From: Clostridiaceae bacterium
GTDB lineage: Bacteria > Bacillota > Clostridia > Saccharofermentanales > DTU023
Length of the DNA stretch: 39,893 nt
NCBI GenBank assembly: GCA_012521015.1
Contig: JAAYNE010000130.1
Span: 1 to 39,893, forward strand
Direction: 5' to 3'
The position numbers and the translations under genes were made by a program. A model generated the notes under the pieces. The model was not told the DNA's origin and did no database searches. It worked only from the letters and a program-made list of their open reading frames with translations. How positions within the stretch are numbered: the stretch's first letter is position 1; the number at the start of each line of letters is the position of its first letter. Below, one piece after another: positions 9,218-19,600 of this stretch.

Positions 9218-10150
9218 ATGTTAGTTGTAAAAAGCATTAAAAAAAAGTATAGAGATAGTGTAGTTTTGGACAATATTTCATTTAATATTAAAAAAGGTGA
9301 AATATGTGGTTTTTTGGGGGTTAATGGAGCAGGTAAATCTACGACCATCAATATTATCAGTAGTTATCTTAGTCCTGATTCTGGCTCTGTAGAGTTGAAT
9401 GGTATTGGTTTTGGTAATTATAAAGAGTATAGAAAACAATTTGGGTTTTTGCCTGAAAAACCACCTATATATCTTGATATGACGGTGCAAGAATATTTGT
9501 CTTTTGTTTATGATGCGAAAGGCTTACCTAGGAAAGATAAAAGTAAAAATATCAATTACTCCTTAGAAATAACGCAAATAGGGGATGCTAGGAAACGGCT
9601 TATTAATAATCTATCAAAGGGCTTTAGACAACGGATTGGGATTGCTCAAGCTGTGTTGGGGAATCCCAGTATTCTATTACTAGATGAGCCAATGATAGGT
9701 TTAGATCCCTTACAAATTTTTCAAATGCGTTCGATGTTTAATATGTTAAAAGAACAATTTACAGTTTTGATGAGTTCTCACATTTTATCTGAAATTTTTG
9801 AAATATGTGACAGAATTTTGTTGTTAAGTGGTGGGAATATAGTTTATGATGGTTCGAAGGAATGCTTTTTTTCAAAAGACACAAAAACAAGTGAATTTAT
9901 TATTACTACAAATAAATCTCTTGAGAAGTCTCATATTGATGCTATTTTAAAGATAAAAGGAATCTTGTCAGTTTGTAACTTAGATAATGTCACATACAAT
10001 ATAACATTAAAAAATATTCTACATGAAAATGAAATTAAAAAAGAGCTATTGTTGTTTTTATTGGGTCAAGATATTTCGATTAATGAATTATCACCTAGTT
10101 TACAAAACAATGATTTAGAGAGTGTTTTCTTAAGTTATATTTGTGATTAA
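9218..10150 (+). CDS. ABC transporter ATP-binding protein (GldA/CcmA-like)
   Basis: GVNGAGKSTT Walker A, LSKGFRQRIGIAQA signature, ILLLDEPMIGLDP Walker B; start uncertain (ORF track starts at 9158). Confidence 0.9.
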   Translation: MLVVKSIKKKYRDSVVLDNISFNIKKGEICGFLGVNGAGKSTTINIISSYLSPDSGSVELNGIGFGNYKEYRKQFGFLPEKPPIYLDMTVQEYLSFVYDAKGLPRKDKSKNINYSLEITQIGDARKRLINNLSKGFRQRIGIAQAVLGNPSILLLDEPMIGLDPLQIFQMRSMFNMLKEQFTVLMSSHILSEIFEICDRILLLSGGNIVYDGSKECFFSKDTKTSEFIITTNKSLEKSHIDAILKIKGILSVCNLDNVTYNITLKNILHENEIKKELLLFLLGQDISINELSPSLQNNDLESVFLSYICD

Positions 10151-10223
10151 TTTGAGCTACTTGATAAAAATATGAACTATTTATTATCAAGAATTGATAA
10201 CAGAGAGATTATATGATAATTGT

Positions 10224-10925
10224 ATGAAATATGTATTAAAAAAGGAATTACTGTCATATTTTAATAATTTAAGTGGATATATATATATATCCCTTTTCTT
10301 TTCTGTTAATTCATATTATTTTGTTGTATCAAATTTAATGGCTGGGCAAAATAATGTAGCCGAATATTTTCAAAGTATGAGTACAACTATTATGTTTCTG
10401 ATTCCCATTTTGACAATGAAAGTCTATTCAGAAGAGAAAAAACACAAGACAGATCAGTTGTTGTTTACTTTGCCACTAAACATCTACTCTTTAATGCTTG
10501 CAAAGTTTTTAGCTACTTTTATCATATTTCTTATGGGCGTATTTTCTACAATTTTATTTGTTGTTATTTTATCATTTTTTGGGCAAGTAGATTATTTAAT
10601 AGTTTTGAGCTCGTATTTAGGAATAATTTTAGCGGGTTCTAGCTTTTTATCTTTTGGGATTTTTATTTCCTCTCTTACTGAAAATCAAGCTACTGCATCA
10701 ATAATCACTTTTTCGATTTTATTCTTTTTTAATATAGTAGTTTATGCAAAAAATTATATAAATAATCCCATTGTTCTAAAAACAATAGATGTGATAGCAA
10801 TATTTGAAAGATATAAATTATTTACTATTGGTATATTTGATTTTGAAGCAGTAGTTTATTATTTATCGATTGTTTTTTTATTCTTTAGTTTGACAAAAGT
10901 TTCTTTAACTAAACATAATATTTAG
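10224..10925 (+). CDS. ABC-2-type permease (GldF-like)
   Basis: Hydrophobic; MKYVLKKELLSYFNNLSGYIYI and MKVYSEEKKHKTDQLLFTLP typical of GldF-type ABC-2 permeases; between ATPase and GldG homologue. Confidence 0.82.
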   Translation: MKYVLKKELLSYFNNLSGYIYISLFFSVNSYYFVVSNLMAGQNNVAEYFQSMSTTIMFLIPILTMKVYSEEKKHKTDQLLFTLPLNIYSLMLAKFLATFIIFLMGVFSTILFVVILSFFGQVDYLIVLSSYLGIILAGSSFLSFGIFISSLTENQATASIITFSILFFFNIVVYAKNYINNPIVLKTIDVIAIFERYKLFTIGIFDFEAVVYYLSIVFLFFSLTKVSLTKHNI

Positions 10926-10958
10926 TGATGGTTTTATAGGATATTAGATTGATTAGCT

Positions 10959-12359
10959 ATGAAAAACAGAAAAAGTATTTATATTATATTGTTGTTAATT
11001 CTGATTGTTATTATCAATATATTTTTCCAAAAACTAGGAAAAATAATTAATTTAAAATTTGATTTTACTACAAATAGTCTTTATTCAATTTCTGAAGAAA
11101 CTGTAAATATTGTATCTAAATTAGATAATAGTGTTACCATCTTTTATATTAAACCTACAGATAATGATATTACTGAGATATCAAGATTATTAACAGAGTA
11201 TTCTAAAGTTAGTGACAAGATCACTGTAAAGTATATAAATCCAGCGACTGATTTTTTGTTTATAGACAAATATGAGTTATTAGATGTTCCTATAAAGCTG
11301 AACTCAATAATTGTAGAATCAGAAACTAATAGATACGTCCTTCAGCTAGAAGACATGTATAATTTTAGTACTGATGGAACTAAAGTATTGTTTTCAGGCG
11401 AATCTAAATTAACAAATGCAATTGTTAATGTTTCCAATCCTAATAAGAGTATAATTGGATATGCTCAAGGACATGGAGAAGATTCACCTTCAATACTAAC
11501 GGCTTTGTTATTGGAATCAGGGTATACTACTTCTAGTTTAATCTTTAACAAACCGATTCCTGAAGACATTGATGTATTGTTAATTTTATCTCCAAAGTCT
11601 GACTATACAGACCATGAAATAAAAATATTGGATGAATATCTTTCTAAAGGTGGATCCATTGTGTTTTTTAAACACACTTTTTCTGATAATCTTGTTAAAT
11701 TATATTCATATTTAAGTGAATGGGGTATTAAATTTAATGAAGATCTAGTTTTGGATTACAATAACAATATTCTAGACAATAGTTCTTACGTCATTTCGCA
11801 GTTTTATCAACATGAAATTAACAATTACTTCAAGAATAATAGCTACTATGTTGTAGTTCCTAGTGCAAATAGTATTTCTAAAGATTTTAGTAACAATACT
11901 AATTCAGATGTATTACCTGTTCTATCAAGTTCAGATAATGCATACTCTCGCAGCCAACAAGATATATACAAAGATTTTGATAATCAAATTTATAGTTCAA
12001 CCCAGGTTCCTAATGCAAATGATGAGAAAGGATCGTTTGTGTTGGCTGCTACTTCTTCTAGAAACTATAATAATGGAAAAATTGGTAAGATATTTGCCTG
12101 CGGATCACATAGGATGTATTACGATAATTTATTGGGTTTAAATTCAGTGGCCAATTCTAGATTTTTCATAGAAATATTAAAATGGGGAATACAATCTAAG
12201 CAAGATTCTCTGCCAATTTTAGGGAAAGAAATAGGTTCTATGCCCATTACTGTTTCAACAGTTCAAATTAATTTACTAACATTTCTTCTAGTTTTTGCGA
12301 TTCCTATCTGTATATTACTCTATGGTGTTATCAATAATTATAAAAGGAGACAGTTATGA
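10959..12359 (+). CDS. GldG-family ABC transporter auxiliary protein
   Basis: N-terminal TM, FDFTTNSLYSISEET, GYAQGHGE, LLILSPKSDYTDHEIKILDEYLSKGGS, C-terminal TM. Confidence 0.82.
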   Translation: MKNRKSIYIILLLILIVIINIFFQKLGKIINLKFDFTTNSLYSISEETVNIVSKLDNSVTIFYIKPTDNDITEISRLLTEYSKVSDKITVKYINPATDFLFIDKYELLDVPIKLNSIIVESETNRYVLQLEDMYNFSTDGTKVLFSGESKLTNAIVNVSNPNKSIIGYAQGHGEDSPSILTALLLESGYTTSSLIFNKPIPEDIDVLLILSPKSDYTDHEIKILDEYLSKGGSIVFFKHTFSDNLVKLYSYLSEWGIKFNEDLVLDYNNNILDNSSYVISQFYQHEINNYFKNNSYYVVVPSANSISKDFSNNTNSDVLPVLSSSDNAYSRSQQDIYKDFDNQIYSSTQVPNANDEKGSFVLAATSSRNYNNGKIGKIFACGSHRMYYDNLLGLNSVANSRFFIEILKWGIQSKQDSLPILGKEIGSMPITVSTVQINLLTFLLVFAIPICILLYGVINNYKRRQL

Positions 12360-13657
12360 AAATATCTTCTAGTAAGATTTTAATAATCTCGATAATAATA
12401 TTATTGATGCTAATATATTTATTGAATTCAATTTCAAATCATCAAGTATTGAGTAAAGAGCGATTAATCCCGTCTAATTACTCAAATAAGATTAATCGAA
12501 TAACAGTAGTAAATAATAAAAAAAGTGATAATACTTATACAATAGATAATGATTTATTAAATGGGGAATTGACTTTAGAAGATTCTTTAGAATTGGAAGG
12601 TTTTGCACTGAATTTTCCAGCTATTCAATTTATTTGGGATAAATTAATAAACATTGAAGTACAAGAAATAATATACGAGGACAATGCTGAACAATATTTT
12701 CAAGAACCTCTGATGTCTATAACTTACAATACAGGGAAAGAAGAAATTACATTTATATTTGGGAAAAAGGTTGAAATAATAAATGGCTATTATGTAAAAG
12801 AGGTATTATCTAATGACGATAAAAGCAATAAAGAAACATTTATAGTTAATTCAGAAGAAGTCGAACAAATTATTAATGCAAAAAACGGTTTTTATTTACG
12901 AAACCTGATTGATTTTAATTATGAAAGTGATTATGAATATCTTAACAGTATTGAAATTTGGCATAAAGACAATATTATTTTTGGGATTAATAAAGAAAAT
13001 GATGACTTTTTGTTAAGTTATCCAATTTCTTATATATGTAACTATCATAAACTAAAAAGCATATTATTAGATCCCGTGATGCATTTAAAATGGGGTGAAG
13101 TTGCTGATGAATTAATCAATTTCTCAGAGGCGGGTCTAGATGACCCAAATTACACCATTAAATACAGTTATAAAGGTGATTTGATTGATATTCTTATAGG
13201 TAAATCTGAAGGCAGTGAAACATATATTTCTAAAAGAGGAAGCGAACAAATTTTTTTGATTGAAAATAATAATTTATCTTTTTTAGGAATAGATTATAGA
13301 GAGTTAATAGGCGATACAGTTTATAACAGAAGACTAAATTCTATAAAAACTTTAAATATCAAATATAAGGGAAAAACGTATAATTTTGATGCATTATCAA
13401 ATGAGGGGAAAAATTATAATAATTTGCTCAGAGCTATTTCTAATACGAAAATTTTTGATACAGTTGATGTTAATACATATCTTGACGATAGCAATAATCT
13501 TGAAATCAACATATCGTTATATTCTGAGATTAATGATCATTTAGTTTTTACTCCAATTAATGATAGAGAGTATGCCTTTTTTATTAATGATATTAGTTAT
13601 TTTTCGGTACAATCTCGTGACGTTGATAATATTATTGACGCATTAGATGGTCTTTAA
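12356..13657 (+). CDS. DUF4340-type protein of the GldG cassette
   Basis: N-terminal TM then beta-rich repeats; ATGA overlap with gldG-like gene; position typical of DUF4340 partners. Confidence 0.68.
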   Translation: MKISSSKILIISIIILLMLIYLLNSISNHQVLSKERLIPSNYSNKINRITVVNNKKSDNTYTIDNDLLNGELTLEDSLELEGFALNFPAIQFIWDKLINIEVQEIIYEDNAEQYFQEPLMSITYNTGKEEITFIFGKKVEIINGYYVKEVLSNDDKSNKETFIVNSEEVEQIINAKNGFYLRNLIDFNYESDYEYLNSIEIWHKDNIIFGINKENDDFLLSYPISYICNYHKLKSILLDPVMHLKWGEVADELINFSEAGLDDPNYTIKYSYKGDLIDILIGKSEGSETYISKRGSEQIFLIENNNLSFLGIDYRELIGDTVYNRRLNSIKTLNIKYKGKTYNFDALSNEGKNYNNLLRAISNTKIFDTVDVNTYLDDSNNLEINISLYSEINDHLVFTPINDREYAFFINDISYFSVQSRDVDNIIDALDGL

Positions 13658-13783
13658 TTTTGATTTAAATGATGTTTACATGTATTATTATAATAATTAT
13701 TATACAAACCATTTTATGTGATGATATTTAAAAAAGAAATGTTGTAGTACAACTGATTATTTGAAAGGGGAAAGGATTTTTAT

Positions 13784-14962
13784 ATGGAGAATGTGGTTAT
13801 AGTATCAAGTGCGAGAACGGCTGTAGGTAGTTTTGGTGGATCTTTAAAAGAGTATCAGGCACCCGATTTAGGTGGATTTGCAATTAAATCTTCGGTAGAA
13901 CGGGCAGGATTAGAGCCAAAAGATATTGATGAAGTTGTCATGGGATGTGTAGCAACTGCTGCGGAAAATGCTTTCATGGCTCGTATATGTTCAGTGAATG
14001 CTGGTATTCCCTATGAAGCCGGGGCATTGACTGTAAATCGGCTTTGTGCTAGTGGATTGCAGTCAATTGTTACGGCAGCTATGGAAATAAACCAAGGTTT
14101 TGCCAACATTGTTGCAGCCGGTGGTGCAGAGAGTATGAGTAATATACCTTTTTATTTAAGAAAAGCTCGTTTCGGTTATAGAATGGGAAATTCAGTATTA
14201 GAAGATGGATTAATAACAGCGTTAACAGATCCCTTTTCTGGTTCTCATATGGGTTTAACTGCTGAAAATATAGCAGAAAAATATAATATTTCACGTGAAG
14301 AACAAGATGAATATGCATTTGAAAGTCAAAAAAGAGCTATTGCTGCAAGAGATGCGGGGAAATTTTCAGATGAAATATTCCCAGTTGAGTATAGAATAGA
14401 TAGAAAAACAAAAGGTATTTTTGAAAATGATGAATTTATTAGAGACAATAGCAGTTTAGAGTCATTAGCAAGGCTTAGACCTGCTTTCAAAGAAAATGGT
14501 TCGGTTACTGCGGGTAATGCGTCAGGTATAAATGATGCTGGTGCTGCTATGATTTTAATGAGAGAATCTGAAGCAAAAAAACGCAATATTAAACCCCTTG
14601 TTAAGATAAAAGATTCTGCTGTAGCTGGTGTTGATCCCAATTATATGGGTACTGGTCCTATTCCTGCAACCAGAAAATTGTTTGAAAAAACCGGGTTAAC
14701 AAAAGATGATATTGGTTTATTTGAATTAAATGAAGCTTTTGCTGCTCAAGCAATAGCATGTATTCGTGAATTAGAGTTAGATCTAGATAAGGTGAATGTT
14801 AATGGATCTGGAATCTCTATAGGGCATCCAATTGGAGCTACAGGTGCTATAATAACTATTAAGTTAATTAACGAGATGATACGAAGACAAGAACAATATG
14901 GTATTGCTACATTATGTATTGGTGGAGGACAAGGTTTGTCTGTATTGTTTGAATTGTGTTAA
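13784..14962 (+). CDS. Acetyl-CoA acetyltransferase (thiolase)
   Basis: VNRLCASGLQS active Cys, GHPIGATG, CIGGGQG; RBS AAAGGGG upstream. Confidence 0.95.
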   Translation: MENVVIVSSARTAVGSFGGSLKEYQAPDLGGFAIKSSVERAGLEPKDIDEVVMGCVATAAENAFMARICSVNAGIPYEAGALTVNRLCASGLQSIVTAAMEINQGFANIVAAGGAESMSNIPFYLRKARFGYRMGNSVLEDGLITALTDPFSGSHMGLTAENIAEKYNISREEQDEYAFESQKRAIAARDAGKFSDEIFPVEYRIDRKTKGIFENDEFIRDNSSLESLARLRPAFKENGSVTAGNASGINDAGAAMILMRESEAKKRNIKPLVKIKDSAVAGVDPNYMGTGPIPATRKLFEKTGLTKDDIGLFELNEAFAAQAIACIRELELDLDKVNVNGSGISIGHPIGATGAIITIKLINEMIRRQEQYGIATLCIGGGQGLSVLFELC

Positions 14963-15008
14963 TTATTCTGTTTGTTGTATCATATTTTTTACTAAGAAGC
15001 GAGGTTAA

Positions 15009-15764
15009 ATGTTTATGTATGATTTTTCAAATAAGTTTGTTTTAGTAACAGGGGCAGCTCAAGGAATAGGTCTAGCTATTGCGAGACGATTTGTTACTGA
15101 ACATGCATCAGGAGTAGCATTGATTGATTACAATCAGGACTCTTTGAACAATGCATTAGCAGAATTAGAGTCTATCAATACTGACAGTGTTATTTTACCA
15201 GTATCTTGTGATGTTTCAAATTATGAAAATTTATCTTTAGCAATTAATCAAATAATTGATAGATTTGGTCGCATTGATATCTTGATAAATAATGCAGGAA
15301 TCACAAGAGATGCAATATTTCACAAAATGAGTTTAGATCAATGGAACGATGTTATCAATATAAATTTGAATGGCGTTTTTAATTGTACTAGATTAGTAAT
15401 AAATGGCATGAGAGAGAATAACTATGGAAAAATAGTTAACATGTCTTCAAAATCTGCATATGGTGAAGTAGGACAGGCAAACTATGCAGCTACCAAAGCT
15501 GCTTTAGTAGGATTTACAAAAACTCTTGCTAAAGAGGGTGCTAGAAAGAATATAACTGTAAATGCTGTATTGCCTGATTTTATTGATACACCCATGATGA
15601 ATGCAATTCCTCAAGAAAATTTACAAAGAAGAATTGAAGATGCACCAATGAAAAGAATGGGAAAACCAGAAGAGGTAGCTGCTTTAGTAGCTTTTTTGTC
15701 TAGTGATGAATCTTCATATGTAACTGGAGAAACTATCAATTGTAATGGTGGTACTAGGACTTAG
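15009..15764 (+). CDS. SDR-family reductase, PhaB/FabG-like (acetoacetyl-CoA or 3-oxoacyl reductase)
   Basis: TGAAQGIG, NNAGITRDAIFHKMS, Ser-x12-Tyr-x3-Lys (S..NYAATK), C-terminal VTGETINCNGG. Confidence 0.9.
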   Translation: MFMYDFSNKFVLVTGAAQGIGLAIARRFVTEHASGVALIDYNQDSLNNALAELESINTDSVILPVSCDVSNYENLSLAINQIIDRFGRIDILINNAGITRDAIFHKMSLDQWNDVININLNGVFNCTRLVINGMRENNYGKIVNMSSKSAYGEVGQANYAATKAALVGFTKTLAKEGARKNITVNAVLPDFIDTPMMNAIPQENLQRRIEDAPMKRMGKPEEVAALVAFLSSDESSYVTGETINCNGGTRT

Positions 15765-15777
15765 TAGCTTTTTGTCT

Positions 15778-15831
15778 TTTACATACAAATAATATACCCT
15801 CTGAGAGACGGTAGTATTATTTGTATGTAAA
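15778..15831 (+). terminator. 17-bp perfect inverted repeat downstream of SDR (candidate terminator)
   Basis: tttacatacaaataata (15778-15794) / tattatttgtatgtaaa (15815-15831). Confidence 0.65.
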
Positions 15832-16134
15832 TTTACTTCTCTTACTTTAATAGTGCCTGTTTGTCTGAGAAAATCGTACGCTCGTCAACCTCTTCAAAAT
15901 TTTCTGGGATATTTCTGGGATAATTATATATCAAATCTTTTAGTTTTTTGGAGATATTGCTTTGTGTACTTACTAATTTTGTTTTTCTTAGGTATATTGT
16001 AGTGCACAAATTGGTTCAAGTTTTTAGTGTTTTAATAGTTGAAATAAATTTTTAATATGTGTTGCACAATTGCATTCTTATTCTGAACTATCTATAATAA
16101 AGCGACAATTAAATTAAATGCGATGACAGGAACA

Positions 16135-16535
16135 GTAAATTAGGCGTAAAGAGAGAATAGCGAATGGAGGATGGTGAAAGCTCCGTATCTCTGCTTAATT
16201 GAAAATCATCCTCGAGCAGTGAGCCTGAATTTTTAGTAAATTAATTAAGGGAGAATTACAAATTTTTATATTAATTAATTGCTTTGAAAAGAAGAGGACT
16301 AAATTAGTAAGGTGAACCGATTGCTGATAGCAGCCCTGCGTTAGTGGAAAATGAGATAAATTTATTTGTAATTCCAAATTGATAATTCTCAAGATTGAAT
16401 TGTCAGGTAGTTCTGAATTGATAACCTTGATCACTGAGTTATTAGTTGAAACCGAGAATACAATGAATTTATGAAAACGGGTGGTACCGTGCAGATTTGC
16501 GCCCCGGTGAAGAGGCGCTTTTTTATTGGGAAAAG
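16135..16535 (+). ncRNA. T-box leader (Ile specifier) upstream of ileS
   Basis: Stem I with AGAGAGAA and GGTGAAAGCT elements, candidate specifier ATC (16205-16207) followed by purine and ATCCTCGAGCAGTGAGCC; T-box GGGTGGTACCGTGC at about 16479-16492; terminator GCGCC..GGCGC-TTTTTT. Confidence 0.93.
16499..16524 (+). terminator. T-box intrinsic terminator
   Basis: gcgcc (16499-16503) / ggcgc (16514-16518) followed by TTTTTT. Confidence 0.85.
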
Positions 16536-16692
16536 TGAGATTAATTTTCATTGAATTTTGCAGCTAGAGCGAAATGAAGTTGAAGAAATAGTATTATTCA
16601 ACTAATAAACGAAATAAACTGGAAAAATAGGATTTGAAGATAAAAATTATAATGATAAATCCATAGAATAAGAATTGCTTGAAGGAGTACAC

Positions 16693-19600
16693 ATGTATAC
16701 AAAAGTAGACAGTTCATTAGATTTTGTTGAACGCGAGAATAATATCAGAGAGTTTTGGAACAAGAAAAATATTTTTGATAAGCAAACAGAACTCCGGAAA
16801 GATGGTGATAAATTTGTCTTTTACGACGGTCCGCCGACAGCAAATGGTAAGCCGCATATCGGTCATGTTTTAACCAGAGTCATTAAAGACGTTATCCCCC
16901 GTTATCACATTATGAAAGGCAAAAATGTATATCGCAAAGCCGGTTGGGATACTCACGGTTTACCGGTTGAACTTGAAGTGGAACGTTTACTGGGTTTGGA
17001 CGGAAAAGATCAGATCGAAGAATACGGAATAGAACCTTTCATCAAAAAATGCAAAGAAAGTGTTTGGAAATATAAGACCGAATGGGAAGAAATGTCTGAA
17101 AGGATTGCTTTTTGGGCCGATATGGAGAATCCCTATATCACATATGAAAATGACTATATTGAATCAGGTTGGTGGGCATTGCGTCAAATCTGGGATAAGG
17201 GATTGATTTATCAAGGTCATAAAGTTGTGCCGTATTGTCCGCGTTGCGGAACTGCATTATCAAGTCATGAGGTGGCTCAAGGTTACGAAGATGTCACTGA
17301 ACCGTCGGTATATGTTCGCTTTGCCGTTGAGGGTGAAACCGATACGTATCTGACTGCTTGGACAACGACTCCTTGGACTTTGCCATCAAACCTTGCACTT
17401 TGTGTACATCCGGATGAATATTATGTTTTAGCAGAAGTAAATCAGGATGTTGACGGCACGGAAAAGAAAATCCGTTACTATGTCGGTGAATCTTTGGCTG
17501 AGGATGTTTTAGGTGAAAACTATAGCATAATTGAAAGAATGCAGGGCAAGGATTTAGTAGGCAAGAAATATCAAGCATTATTCCCATACGCTGAACAGTT
17601 GATTGAGCAACAGAAAAAAGAAGCTTTTTATGTTGTAATGGATACATATGTAACAATGGATGAGGGTACCGGAATAGTACATCAAGCACCTGCATTCGGT
17701 GATGATGACGCGCGTGTCGGTCGAATCTATAATTTGCCATTTGTCCAATTTATCGAGGAAGACGGAACATTACCGGAAGTGGCAACCGATTTTGCCGGTT
17801 TAACCTTCAAAGAAGCTGATCCGAAAATTATTGAAAATTTACATGAACGCGGATTGTTGCTGAAAATTCAGGAACATACACATAATTATCCGTTCTGTTG
17901 GCGTTGTCATACACCGTTAATGTATTATGCTCGTCAATCCTGGTTTGTGAAAATGACTGAGCTTAGAGATAACTTGGTTGCCAATAACAGCACTGTCAAT
18001 TGGATTCCACCAACTATCGGTACCGGTCGTTTCGGTAAGTTTTTGGAAAATGTTGTTGATTGGGCTTTATCCCGCGAAAGATACTGGGGGACACCGTTGC
18101 CGATTTGGCGTTGTGAAGACTGCGGACACGATTATCTGGTCGGTTCAATTGAAGAGCTGAAAGCAATGTCGGATAATTGTCCGGATGATATTGAATTGCA
18201 TCGTCCTTATATTGATGAAGTTCATCTAAATTGTCCTGAATGTCAAGGCAAAATGCAAAGAGTGCCGGAAGTTATCGATGGTTGGTTCGATTCAGGTGCA
18301 ATGCCTTTTGCCCAATATCATTATCCTTTTGAAAATCAAGAACTATTTAAGAAAACATTCCCTGCTGATTTTATTTCTGAAGCTGTCGATCAAACCAGAG
18401 GTTGGTTCTATACCTTAATGGCTCTCGGTACAGCGGTTTTTGATCGTTCGCCATTTGAGAATTGTATCGTAATGGGGCATGTTCAAGACGAAGAAGGCCG
18501 TAAGATGTCGAAACATATTGGTAATGTTGTCGATCCGATTGATGTGCTAAATGAAGAAGGTGCGGATGCAGTGCGTTGGTATTTTTTCAGTAACAGTCAA
18601 CCTTGGTTGCCGTCACGATTTTCAGCTCAGATGGTTAACGAGATGAAGCGTAAATTTATCAGCGGATTATGGAATACCTATGCATTCTATGTTTTGTATG
18701 CTGATATTGATCAATTTGATCCAAGCAAATATGAACTTGAATATGATAAGTTAAGTGTCATGGATCACTGGATTTTGAGCCGTCTTAATACTTTGGTGAA
18801 AGATGTTGATCAGCGTATGGAAAAATACGACATCACCGGTTCGACCCGAGTCATGGAGAATTTTGTCGATGATTTGACAAACTGGTACGTTCGTCGTTCT
18901 CGGGATCGTTACTGGGGTTCCGGTATGGAACAAGACAAAATCAATGCATATATGACATTGTTTACTGTTTTGGAAACTTTAACCAGATTGTCTGCTCCGT
19001 TTGTTCCGTTTATGACAGAGAGCATTTATCAAAATATAGTAGTGAATTTCTTTGTTGATGCACCGGAAAGTGTCCATTTGTCCGATTTTCCGACTTATGA
19101 TGAGAATATGATTAATCCGGAATTAGAGCAACAAATGCAGCTTGTTTTGGACTTGGTTAATCTTGGTCGTGCTGCAAGAAATCTTTCAGAAATGAAAATT
19201 CGACAACCTTTGACAAAAATGTCGATCGTTTCCGATGATAAATTGGACGATGCTTATATTCCCTTAGTTGCTGATGAGTTAAATGTCAAACAAGTAGAAT
19301 GGGTAACCGATGCAACTGAATTACAGGATTATCAATTCAAACCGCAACTCCGTTTATTAGGACCACGTTTCGGTAAAAACTTAGGTGAGGTTAGTAAAAA
19401 ACTTGCAGAAATTGATGGTCGGGCAGCTTATCTTGAATTACAAGAAAAAGGTCAAATCGAATTAGAAATTGCCGGTGTAATGGAAATTTTCACGGAAGAA
19501 GATTTGTTGGTTTCAGCAATTCAAGCTGAAGGTTTAGCGACTGCTTCCGATCATGGCGTAACGGTTGCTTTAGACACAACTTTAACTTCTGAATTGATTG

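Noticed and set aside
14326-14640. 104-aa minus-strand ORF
   Set aside because: Antisense shadow of the thiolase coding frame.
16195-16551. 118-aa minus-strand ORF
   Set aside because: Lies entirely antisense to the ileS T-box leader, which explains the sequence.
17294-17740. 148-aa minus-strand ORF
   Set aside because: Antisense inside ileS; composition-driven open frame without an RBS.
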